Shown here: piece after piece, positions 41,501 through 49,193 of the stretch
Layout of the letters: every line of letters starts with the position of its first letter
Numbering within the stretch: the first letter of the stretch is position 1
Notes under the pieces: generated by a model
The model's input: only the letters and a program-made list of their open reading frames with translations
The model's database searches: none
Told to the model about the DNA's origin: nothing
NCBI GenBank assembly: GCA_018902795.1
Contig: JAHIQD010000002.1
Span: 124,001-188,000, forward strand
DNA length: 64,000 nt
DNA from: Bacteroidota bacterium
Lineage (GTDB): Bacteria; Bacteroidota; Bacteroidia; Flavobacteriales; Weeksellaceae
Direction: 5' to 3'
Position numbers and translations under genes: made by a program

Positions 41501-44500
41501 TATCAGGGACAAGTTATAATGTAGTGATCAAAAATGCTCAGGGTTGCGTTTCAGAAACCAATTATGTCTATTTCAACCAGATTTATCTGGCTGAGCCAAC
41601 CTATATCGTGGTGAACCCCAGCTGCGGAAATGTGGGAAGTATCACCTTCACCTCACCCGCTGATTTTTACAGTATTAATGGAGGAAGCTCGTGGAGCACA
41701 AGCCCGGTGTTTACCAATCTTAATGCCTCGACGGGTTATTATTTAATGGTTAAAAACAGTGCCAACTGCATGTCCGCCGGTATTTCTGTTTACATGAATA
41801 CGACCAATCTTGCCAGCCCGTCCGTAACAGTGGTACAGCCAACCTGCGGTACTAAAGGCAGCATTACCGTGACCTCCCCCGGCAGCTCCTACAGTTTCGA
41901 CGGAGGAAACACCTGGTCCACTTCACCGGTTAAGAATAATATCACCTCCGGCTATTTTTATGTTCAGGTAAAAGATGCATCCTGCGTTTCTACCAGTACA
42001 CCGGTGACGATCAATGAATTTTTTCTGCCCAGTCCTTCCTATACGGTAACCCACCCGAGCTGCGGCACAGGCGGATCCATCACCTTCACCACTTCTGCGG
42101 CGCAGTACAGCATTAACGGAGGTCAGACCTGGAGTAACACCGCAACCTTCAGTAACCTCGCGGATGGCTATTATAGTCTTATGGTACAGAATACGCTGGG
42201 TTGTAGATCGTCCTCTTACGGTGCAAGCGTGACCCTTCAAAAATATTACCTTCCCAAACCGGACGTGCAGATTATTCAGCCCACCTGTACAGTTAAAGGC
42301 AGTATTAAAATAATGACGCCAGCCGCGATGTACAGTTTTGACGGCGGACAGACCTGGGGAACGGTCAACGAAAAAACAGATTTAACTTCGGGTTATTATA
42401 ACGTGGTAATTAAAAATGCTCAGGGATGCACCTCCAACCCATATGACATGAGCATAAGCATCACCGCATTTTTTCTTCCTGCGCCGTTTGTTAAAACCGT
42501 ACAGCCTACCTGCAGTGATTCCGGCAGTATTACTGTTGTTTCCCAGGCAGCCCAGTATTCATTTGATAACGGTTCGACGTGGGTAACAAACCCTGTGCTT
42601 TTGAATCCTTCGCCGGGATATTATAATATTAAAATTAAAAATGCCGCCGGCTGCACCTCATTTTCCACTTCAGCCTCGGTCAGCAAATTTTACCTCGGCC
42701 AGCCGAGTTATACAACGGTTCAGCCAACGTGTGCCGCGCCCAAAGGCACCATCTTCATCAATACTGTGGCAGACCTTTACAGTTTCGACAACGGGACTAC
42801 CTGGACGACAAACCCGGTGAAAAATAACCTGAATTCAGGTACTTACTACCTGCTGATTAAAAACGCTTCCGGCTGCGTTTCGCAGAGTGCCTACGTTTAT
42901 ATCGGTTCAGCCCCTAATATTCCGGCAACCCCCGCTGTTTCGCTTGTTCAGCCTACTGCTTGTGACGCCACCGACGGAACCATTACCATCACCACTCCTG
43001 GCGTAAGCTATACTTTTAACGACGGAGCCAGCTGGACTACCGACCCTGTCAAGAAAAACGTTGGATCCGGCACCTATATCATCAGAATTAAAACCAGTTC
43101 CTCAGGATGTGAATCGGCTTCGGTACCCGTGACTTTACACTCCGGAATTACCATCGCCGCGCCTGCAGTTTCAGTGGTACAGCCAACCTGCAGCGTAGCT
43201 ACCGGTTCCGTTACCGTAACCACCAGCGCTGCGACCTACAGTTTCGATGACGGTCTCACCTTTGTGTATTCCAACACCAAAAGCGGTCTGAATCCCGGCG
43301 TATACAAGATCAAAATTAAGAATGCCGCAGGCTGTATCTCTGCGGTAGCATCCGCTACCGTGACGGCTCAGGCACCACTTCCGGCACCTGCATTCCAGGT
43401 ACAGCAACCGGACTGCAGCAACGCTTTGGGAACACTTCTGATTACAACTGCCGCTTCGGAATACAGTTTTGACAACGGACTTACTTATGGGTCTTCCGCT
43501 ACCAAATCCGGTGTAGGGCCCGGAACCTACAGTTTAATGATTAAAGATGCCGCCGGGTGTATTTCCCTGGCAGGTATTGCCACCGTTAACCCGCAACCGC
43601 TCACTCCTTCCGCACCTCAGATCTCAGTCAGTGCGCCTTCCGGATGTACCGCCTCCAGCGGGACGGTAGCCGTAATTTCGGCCGCGGCGTTCTACAGCTA
43701 CGATGACGGAGCCACCTGGGTAACGAACGCTTCTGCAAATCTTGCGCCCGGTGTTTATCAGATCAGGATCAAGCTTTCTGCGACAGGATGTTTTTCCCCG
43801 GCGACTGCAGCGACGGTCGCTCCTCCTCCAAACGCTCCCGCGCTTCCTCTCTTCGCAGTGGCACAGCCTCTGTCATGCACTAATCCTTACGGAACCATTA
43901 CTATCACTTCTACAGAATATCAGTACAGTTTTGATAATGGCGTAACCTATTCCTCCAATGCGGTTTCGTCACTTCTTTCACCGGGAGTCTATACCCTGAA
44001 AGTCCGCAACAGTGCGGGGTGCGAATCCGGGACAGTGGCCGTCACTATTAATGTTCCTGCAGACACCCCGATCCAGCCCACCGCAGCGGTAGAGCAGATC
44101 GACTGCGCCCATCCGTCCGCAAAAATCACCGTCAACGAAAGTGCTTCCCAGTACAGTATTGATGATGGTATGACCTGGCAAAATTCCAATATCTTCACTG
44201 GACTGCTTCCTAAAACCTATCTGCTAAAGAGTAAAAATTCATTGGGTTGCGAATCAACTGCGAGGCCGGTAATCGTATATCCGTTTATCAATCCTACTCC
44301 TAAACCTCTGGTAAGCGCGGCACAGAATTTCTGTGTTCAGCAGCAGGCCACGGTAGCTGACCTCAGTGCTGGAGGAACTCAAATCCGGTGGTACCTCAAC
44401 GCAACCGGAGGCAGCACTCTTTCTCCTACCACAGCACTGGTGAACGGTGCCACTTATTATGTAACACAGACCCTCGCCTCATGCGAAAGTGAGAGGGCTC

Positions 44501-45714
44501 CCGTACAGATTAACATTTTCAGCACGGCAACTCCTACCGGACCGGCTGCACAGGTCTTCTGCGTAAGCCAGTCCGCGAAAGTATCAGATCTTGCCGTGAA
44601 CGGAAGCCAGATTAAATGGTACAGCACAGCAGCAGGTACAGCGCAACTGGCTGCAGGCATTTTGGTGCAGGACGGCATGACGTATTATGCAACCCAAACA
44701 GAAAACGGATGTGAAAGTGTAGGCCGCCTTGCGGTGACGGTTTCATTGGTGATCACCAATATTCCTGCTGCCGACTATGTGGCGCCCGCGCTGTGTTCGG
44801 ATGAGGACGGCACCAAAAAAACGGATCTCAGCCAATACCAGCCGCAGCTGGTAGCCAATTCAGCAGGCTATACCTACCGTTATTATACGCAGAACAATAT
44901 CCTGATCGGTGATCCCGCACATTATACGCTGAGTACAGGCCAGAATGTCTTTTTTGTAGAGATCAACGCTGCAAGCGGATGTTCTGCCAAAGTGAAACTG
45001 ACAGTAAGTTTAAATGCGTCACCGGTAGTCAGCGTACCATCTTCAGCAGAATACTGTCCGGGCAGTTCTGTGCAACTGGATGCCGGCAGCCAGCCAGCGG
45101 GAAGTACCTATTCCTGGAGTTACAACGGCGTATTCCAAAGCAGCCAGCGGACCATCAGTGCGGGCCAAAACGGGACCTACGCTGTTACCGTAACCAACAG
45201 TTCAGGATGCAGTACCGCGAAATCCATTACGGTAAAGAAAGTGGATTCTCCAGTCATCACGGAAATTAAAATCGAAAACAATACCGTTCAGATAATGGCT
45301 TCAGGCAGCGGGCTGCTGGAGTATTCCGTTGACGGTCTCCTGTGGCAGACTTCGAATATATTCTATAATGTCCCTGTCGGTCAGCATAAGGCGTATGTAA
45401 GGAGCGGCCTCCAACCCTGCGCGGTGGCAGAACAGACTTTTACAATATTTCTGATCAGCAATGTATTCAGCCCGAATGGCGACGGTGTTAACGACACCTG
45501 GCGAATCGAGGGCATTGAAGATTATCCGGGCAGCCGTGTCCGGGTGATCGACCGTTTTGGAACCGTAGTTTTAGACCATAAAGTCACCGGCAGTTTTTCC
45601 TGGAACGGGCAGCACCTGAGCCGTCATCTTCCTACGGGCAATTACTGGTACTACATCACCGTATCCGACGGCCGAATACTGTCCGGATATGTGATGATTA
45701 AAAACCGAAACTAA
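38503..45714 (+). CDS. Giant repeat adhesin with T9SS type B (gliding-motility) C-terminus
   Basis: 2403 residues. Signal peptide MKNFYFLIFFVLFQNLFSQ. Residues ~70-280 form an N-terminal beta-rich domain. From about 592 to 1927 come 18 SprB-type repeats of about 66-80 residues, each with QPTCG-like start, GSITV, YSFDGGxTW, GxYxVxIKNAxGC. Two CHU-type Ig-like domains follow (AAQNFCVQQQATVADLSAGGT; AAQVFCVSQSAKVSDLAVNGS). The last ~85 residues (VFSPNGDGVNDTWRIEGIEDYPG ... PTGNYWYYITVSDGRILSGYVMIKN) are the gliding-motility-associated type B sorting domain. By analogy with SprB it should be a mobile surface adhesin for gliding or attachment. Paired Cys per repeat. No neighbour with a known partner. 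Confidence 0.93.
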   Translation: MKNFYFLIFFVLFQNLFSQNTDPNYLRQGIFEDSNGKIITSSAAQEKFLKERNLKVQQEQQHMHKATQPAVEMCANGGFEQTETVSGKQYIKNFLYNIGDPPGPTQCKSLSNTADTYIPQYTPGNTALMATSVPANYIDPFMGDIKAFDQYALKINHTGSSTYGSIVQGKRFKTNNETQLKFNYKAVLQSVYDTSHTDNQPFFKARILNKNGVVVSEFCLVGDEKNCIFTKVPAGGYGYVTLYTDKWQSGILDISSIPNNENFTVEFMASRCGLGGHFGYAYVDDLCILQSTENFVGSVTLDPLYSICPTLPLNVCGNYTLPNSGGVAATLKTLTLKLRDAGGNVVYTTTTPTTLDTANKKFCFALLPQNFPNTINSNYNVSVTADFDVAATSGGGACGSSGGNTAIFGSATDSDANPGWDISFLNCSLSCDISVSTAKLSKCDTDYDGSESFDLRLFDALVVPSTTGLTFSYFADYSNAYNNTGAITGSSAYLSASTVLYVRVSRDAGCYKIIPVDLEVKNPTANITGILNVCSGSTELKASPGATYLWSTGESSQNITVTATGVYSVTVTDSFGCASTASVSIEPSQTAVTPTLEITQPSCFVATGTVKVVSAASHYSFDNGLTWGTNPVKTGLYPGNYKVMIKTLNGCTSYPQDVTITPVLTAYPSCSAVQPKFCGDTGSITVNNSAAYYSFDNGTTWVTGSTADHLQPGNYSIRTKDISGCISNAQIVNISSNTLGSPDYSLVNPACSAPGTITINTPSDFYTFNGGQTWVTSNTLSNVISGNFSVGIKNSLGCTSVFVSIYLQPFQNTSPQYSVIQPTCGQDGTVYISTEADFYSFDNGATWTTSNMKDLPPGTYRIKIKNAAGCQSQTSSVYLYEPQLPYPFYTVAQPTCGNNGSITINSVSDFYSFDGGTTWVTTNTKSLPAGSYQILVKNSLGCKSSAAYVSLTEVKLPKADVMTVQPTCTARGSITVNTPADLYSINGGSTWSASNVFSNLSGTSYNVVIKNAQGCVSETNYVYFNQIYLAEPTYIVVNPSCGNVGSITFTSPADFYSINGGSSWSTSPVFTNLNASTGYYLMVKNSANCMSAGISVYMNTTNLASPSVTVVQPTCGTKGSITVTSPGSSYSFDGGNTWSTSPVKNNITSGYFYVQVKDASCVSTSTPVTINEFFLPSPSYTVTHPSCGTGGSITFTTSAAQYSINGGQTWSNTATFSNLADGYYSLMVQNTLGCRSSSYGASVTLQKYYLPKPDVQIIQPTCTVKGSIKIMTPAAMYSFDGGQTWGTVNEKTDLTSGYYNVVIKNAQGCTSNPYDMSISITAFFLPAPFVKTVQPTCSDSGSITVVSQAAQYSFDNGSTWVTNPVLLNPSPGYYNIKIKNAAGCTSFSTSASVSKFYLGQPSYTTVQPTCAAPKGTIFINTVADLYSFDNGTTWTTNPVKNNLNSGTYYLLIKNASGCVSQSAYVYIGSAPNIPATPAVSLVQPTACDATDGTITITTPGVSYTFNDGASWTTDPVKKNVGSGTYIIRIKTSSSGCESASVPVTLHSGITIAAPAVSVVQPTCSVATGSVTVTTSAATYSFDDGLTFVYSNTKSGLNPGVYKIKIKNAAGCISAVASATVTAQAPLPAPAFQVQQPDCSNALGTLLITTAASEYSFDNGLTYGSSATKSGVGPGTYSLMIKDAAGCISLAGIATVNPQPLTPSAPQISVSAPSGCTASSGTVAVISAAAFYSYDDGATWVTNASANLAPGVYQIRIKLSATGCFSPATAATVAPPPNAPALPLFAVAQPLSCTNPYGTITITSTEYQYSFDNGVTYSSNAVSSLLSPGVYTLKVRNSAGCESGTVAVTINVPADTPIQPTAAVEQIDCAHPSAKITVNESASQYSIDDGMTWQNSNIFTGLLPKTYLLKSKNSLGCESTARPVIVYPFINPTPKPLVSAAQNFCVQQQATVADLSAGGTQIRWYLNATGGSTLSPTTALVNGATYYVTQTLASCESERAPVQINIFSTATPTGPAAQVFCVSQSAKVSDLAVNGSQIKWYSTAAGTAQLAAGILVQDGMTYYATQTENGCESVGRLAVTVSLVITNIPAADYVAPALCSDEDGTKKTDLSQYQPQLVANSAGYTYRYYTQNNILIGDPAHYTLSTGQNVFFVEINAASGCSAKVKLTVSLNASPVVSVPSSAEYCPGSSVQLDAGSQPAGSTYSWSYNGVFQSSQRTISAGQNGTYAVTVTNSSGCSTAKSITVKKVDSPVITEIKIENNTVQIMASGSGLLEYSVDGLLWQTSNIFYNVPVGQHKAYVRSGLQPCAVAEQTFTIFLISNVFSPNGDGVNDTWRIEGIEDYPGSRVRVIDRFGTVVLDHKVTGSFSWNGQHLSRHLPTGNYWYYITVSDGRILSGYVMIKNRN

Positions 45715-45846
45715 CCATGCTCAGCTTTTGAATAGTAAAGAAAGTCTGGGACCTTCGTCGCAAATTGCGAGAATTGCCGGATTTATTTCATAAGTAATCT
45801 ACTCTGATTTCAATCCAAAAAAGTCCACATTATTATATTGGAAAAA

Positions 45847-45890
45847 TTAAAAACCTCCCCTGATAAAGGCGGAGGTTTATTTTTTATTTT
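45847..45890. terminator. Bidirectional terminator between the adhesin and the zinc-ribbon gene
   Basis: AAACCTCC (45851-45858) / GGAGGTTT (45871-45878), T-rich on the right side, A-rich on the left. The stop codon of the minus-strand gene lies in the stem. Confidence 0.85.
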
Positions 45891-46323
45891 TAAGTTTAGC
45901 AATGACCTTCAGCAGCGCTTCCCTGTTTTTAGCTTCGTGGTAGAAGCGCGGCAGTTTTTCGAGTAAGGTAAAATGGGTCCGGTCTTTGTGTTCACGCAGT
46001 GTGGCTGAAATATAAGATTCGAGATAATCCAGATGTTCCCGACTATATGCGATGAAAACCTCATTCTTAAATGGTGCAGTGTACCACAGGTTCGCTTCAA
46101 AATATTCATGTGCTGCCATTTTCAAATGAGCGCGGATTCCCACCACTTCGATTGCTGTACCGGTAATTTTCGAATAGCCGCAGTGAAGACAGTACAGGCG
46201 CACTTCCTTCTTTTCGTGATCTGCTTTTGCTGTTGCCTTCTGTCCGCAACCCGGACATACCACATCCACCTGATTCTGGAAATAGCTCAGGCGGTGCTTT
46301 TGGTCCTGGAAACGGTGAGTCAT
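45877..46323 (-). CDS. Zinc-ribbon protein of unknown function
   Basis: 148 residues. Two CxxC pairs (CPGCGQ at about 23-28 and CLHCGYS at about 45-51) form a treble-clef/zinc-ribbon module of about 30 residues at the N-terminus. The rest is helical and rich in charged residues (HLDYLESYISATLREHKDRTHF, LPRFYHEAKNREALLKVIAKLKNKK). No enzyme motif is seen. Similar short zinc-ribbon proteins are annotated as hypothetical in Bacteroidota; nucleic acid binding is a guess. Convergent with the adhesin gene. Confidence 0.7.
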   Translation of the reverse strand: MTHRFQDQKHRLSYFQNQVDVVCPGCGQKATAKADHEKKEVRLYCLHCGYSKITGTAIEVVGIRAHLKMAAHEYFEANLWYTAPFKNEVFIAYSREHLDYLESYISATLREHKDRTHFTLLEKLPRFYHEAKNREALLKVIAKLKNKK

Positions 46324-46867
46324 GGAAAATTTTTTGGCCTGTAAATTTATTAAAGTTTCTGAAACTGAAATTCAGCTACCTGTTTCTTTAGTTGATGTTG
46401 AGGCAGAGGAGGATCAACTCGACTTCTATTGGGACTCCTTGTTCTTTTTACCAACGGATTTGACACCTCTGGTATTCCTTTGTAACACCTCATACTTTCT
46501 TATACTTTAAGGAGACTAACCTTTTGTACGGTGCAACTACGACTCAACCTCCGAAATATGCTTTCTGCAAAGAGTTACAGCGGTTTTAACTGGTGATTTT
46601 CTTGCCTTTTGCCCTTCCTGACATCATCTTATAGAAAACAGGCAATACTGGGGAGGAGCTTCATGTAAAGATAAGGAAATATCCAGAAAAGGGTCTAGAT
46701 TGAGAAAAATAATCCTAATCTTTCGGAAACATCGTGTGTTTATGCAAGGTTAACACATCTAATTAAATTCTCTTAAGTGGGGAAATTCCCACCGCCGAAA
46801 TTTAGTATATTATATTTGAGTAAGAAAAAATACGCCGCCGGTCGGTTATCATATCCTTCATCTATCG
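46324..46867. other. Intergenic region without supported gene
   Basis: About 540 bases. Short frames on both strands lack start context, codon bias and family resemblance. No promoter or repeat family of this window is recognised in it. Confidence 0.45.
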
Positions 46868-46903
46868 AAAAAAAAATGACCGCCTTAATAAGCAGTCACT
46901 ATT
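46868..46903 (-). terminator. Terminator of the M20 hydrolase gene
   Basis: On the minus strand a 9-bp stem TGACTGCTT / AAGGCGGTCA (two G-U pairs, loop ATTA) is followed by nine T. It sits directly at the stop codon at 46906. Confidence 0.85.
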
Positions 46904-46905
46904 AT

Positions 46906-48063
46906 TTACTTCAGATAATCTTCGACCAAAGCTACCCAGTAGGCTGCACCAATGGGAAGAATTTCCTGGTTGAAAACATATTTGGGATGGTGAACCATAA
47001 AAGTGTCTCCATTTCCTAACATGCAGTAATTGCCTGGCTTCTGCTCGAGCATAAAGGCGAAATCTTCACTGCTCATCAGCGGATCTGTGTGGTCGATGAC
47101 GTTTTCCGCACCAAAGGTTCTTTTGGCGACTTCGCTGGCCCAGCGGGTATTTTCAGGCGTATTTACCAATACCGTTCCGGCAACTCCTTCCTTAATTTCG
47201 AAGGTGCAGCCAAAACTTTCCGCCTGTGCTTTGGTGATGCTTTTTATTTTGGCAAGGACCATTTTGCGAACGTCATTATCCATATTCCGTACACTGAGTT
47301 TAAGGGTAGCGGTTTGTGGCACTACGTTCCCGGCGTTTCCCGCCTGGAAGGAACCGACATTTACTACCGTGTTTTTCCAGGGCGAGACATTACGGGACAC
47401 GATAGTCTGCAGCGCCATCACCAGACTTGAGCCGCAAACGATGGGATCAATGCTCAGTTCTGGCATCGAGCCATGACCGCCTTTTCCGGTAATAACAATC
47501 TCCCAGTTATCGACGGCAGACATGGTAGGACCTTCCCTAAAATGAAATTTTCCCTTTTCAAGCCCGGGAATATTGTGCATCGCATATACAGCGTCTACAG
47601 GAAATTTTTCAAAAAGACCGTCCTGGATCATAGCCGGACCGCCCTGCATGGTTTCTTCACCCGGCTGGTGAATGAAACGGACAGTTCCGTTGAAATTTTT
47701 AGTTTCCGAAAGGTATTTTGCAGCGGCCAGCGCCATTGAGGTATGACCGTCGTGCCCGCAAAGATGGGATTTCCCTTCAAACCTGCTTTTATACGGAAGC
47801 TCATTATCTTCCTGAATAGGCAGCGCATCAAAATCGGCACGGATGCCGATGGTTTTATCCCCGTCGCCCACTTTCAGAGAGGCTACGATACCGTATTTTC
47901 CGACACCTTCAGCGATTTCAAAACCTTCAAAGGTCTTTAGAATGCCGGCAATATATTTCGATGTATTTTCTTCCTGCATTGACAGTTCGGGCTGCTGATG
48001 CATAGTTTCCATCCAGGATCTGATTTCATCCTGTTTTCCTTTTAAGGTTTCCAGTGCGTTCAT
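46906..48063 (-). CDS. M20-family amidohydrolase (N-acyl-amino-acid hydrolase type)
   Basis: 385 residues. Metal and catalytic signatures: CGHDGHTSMALAAAKYL (about 102-118), HQPGEETMQGGPAMI (about 136-150), GHGSMPELSID in the dimerisation domain (about 197-207), and LMSSEDFAFML near 345. This is the IAA-amino acid hydrolase/aminoacylase-like subgroup of M20D. Substrates in bacteria include N-acetylated amino acids and hippurate-like compounds; here unknown. No signal peptide, so cytoplasmic. A perfect 16-bp palindrome, possibly an operator, lies 33 nt upstream. Monocistronic. Confidence 0.9.
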   Translation of the reverse strand: MNALETLKGKQDEIRSWMETMHQQPELSMQEENTSKYIAGILKTFEGFEIAEGVGKYGIVASLKVGDGDKTIGIRADFDALPIQEDNELPYKSRFEGKSHLCGHDGHTSMALAAAKYLSETKNFNGTVRFIHQPGEETMQGGPAMIQDGLFEKFPVDAVYAMHNIPGLEKGKFHFREGPTMSAVDNWEIVITGKGGHGSMPELSIDPIVCGSSLVMALQTIVSRNVSPWKNTVVNVGSFQAGNAGNVVPQTATLKLSVRNMDNDVRKMVLAKIKSITKAQAESFGCTFEIKEGVAGTVLVNTPENTRWASEVAKRTFGAENVIDHTDPLMSSEDFAFMLEQKPGNYCMLGNGDTFMVHHPKYVFNQEILPIGAAYWVALVEDYLK

Positions 48064-48095
48064 TTGATTTTGTATTTCAGGTTAAATAGGTTTTA

Positions 48096-48111
48096 AATCA
48101 CGATCGTGATT
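48096..48111. promoter_or_regulatory. Perfect 16-bp palindrome AATCACGATCGTGATT
   Basis: Self-complementary over all 16 positions and 33 nt upstream of the M20 hydrolase ATG. A dimeric repressor or activator site is the simplest reading. No regulator gene is adjacent. Confidence 0.55.
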
Positions 48112-48524
48112 ACAGACGATTTTCTTGTTGAGATGGAGTAAGAAGTGCGATTTGTGTTTTATGCGAAGGATATAAAGTATTGAAAATGCAACAAACAGTA
48201 TGCCGTCAGCAGATTTTAATTCCACTTATTTTCCAATACAAATCACTGAGGTTCAGCAAGTATACAGAATGGAAATGAACATTGAAAATCATAATTTTAA
48301 ACTAAAATGCAGTCTTACGTTAATCCTTAGAGTTTTACCGAATCGGATTTAATATTAAAAAATCTACAATAATAAATTAAGTCTTTGAACTTCGCGATCA
48401 ACTATGATTATACCTAAATGAGCAAGATGAACTTTATCTATTTGAAATAAAATTACAACTGTTTTTCTAAATTTATTTCTGATATTGGCAAGCATTTTGT
48501 CTGTTTTCTCCAAACAATAAAAAT
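48112..48524. other. Intergenic region without supported gene
   Basis: About 410 AT-rich bases upstream of the small membrane protein gene. No reading frame is supported on either strand, and no repeat family of this window is recognised in it. Confidence 0.4.
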
Positions 48525-48854
48525 ATGAATACGTCCTTAAAAATCGCCATAGGATTGGCAGCAACAGCCGCAGGTACGCTCGCAGTGGCTGTTTTAAGAA
48601 AACGAAAAGGAGCAGAACAGCAACAGTTTACCGCTCCGGACGGAACTACCTACCGTAAGGGAGAGCGCTACCACAGCGCGGACCAGAAAACTTACCTGAA
48701 CGGAAGGGAAATCAGACAGGAAAAACCTGCAGATCATTTTCTAAATGACCGCAATACCTCTCCTTCCTCCTATCCCAATGATGCTGCCTCCAACCATTAT
48801 GATGGAGCAGTGAAGAATGTACAGTATCATCAAAGAGGAGTAAGGCACCGGTAA
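48525..48854 (+). CDS. Small single-pass membrane protein, function unknown
   Basis: 109 residues. One N-terminal hydrophobic helix (ALGLAATAAGTLAVAVL region, about 7-23) followed by basic RKRKG, which places the rest in the cytoplasm if the helix is an inward anchor. The remainder is polar and probably disordered. Low complexity in part (SPSSYPNDAASNH). No family recognised. Real because it begins with a clear start and membrane anchor, but function cannot be assigned. Confidence 0.6.
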   Translation: MNTSLKIAIGLAATAAGTLAVAVLRKRKGAEQQQFTAPDGTTYRKGERYHSADQKTYLNGREIRQEKPADHFLNDRNTSPSSYPNDAASNHYDGAVKNVQYHQRGVRHR

Positions 48855-49193
48855 ATTGAAGTACTTATTTTTCATATCCACCGCGGCTCCCGGATTTTCT
48901 GAATCTTGAGGTCGTGGTGATTTACCTTTTGGTTTTTTGAACTCTTAACCGCAAAAGCAACTGTATTACCTGTGAAAATCTTTGTGCTTCTGTGGTTAAA
49001 TAAATCAAACTCAGCCTCTAGCTATTAACCACACAGTCAAAAAAGCAAACTGCCCTTAAGCAATTCAAAAGAACAAAAATGGTGGCACCAATATTTAAAG
49101 AAGCTGGCGCAGCATTAAAAAACTGGTGCTCTCACTTTTGCTGAAAGAGACGTATTACAAAGATTAATTATCTTTGTTCCCTAATTATTTTGT
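48855..49193. other. Spacer upstream of the GAF gene with a short inverted element
   Basis: TTAACCGCAAAAGC (48945-48958) and CTTCTGTGGTTAAA (48988-49001) mark a mini-unit with TTAACC/GGTTAA ends, a relative of the AACCACAGAG elements. The rest has no gene. Confidence 0.5.
49169..49176 (+). promoter_or_regulatory. -7 promoter element of the GAF-domain gene
   Basis: TATCTTTG fits TAnnTTTG, 17 nt before the ATG at 49194; no clear -33. Confidence 0.5.

Noticed and set aside
46322..46510. 62-codon plus-strand frame upstream of the M20 hydrolase region
   Set aside because: Begins inside the start region of the zinc-ribbon gene on the other strand, with no promoter or family resemblance.
48364..48564. 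66-codon minus-strand frame
   Set aside because: Overlaps the start of the small membrane protein gene in the opposite sense and has no signal of coding.
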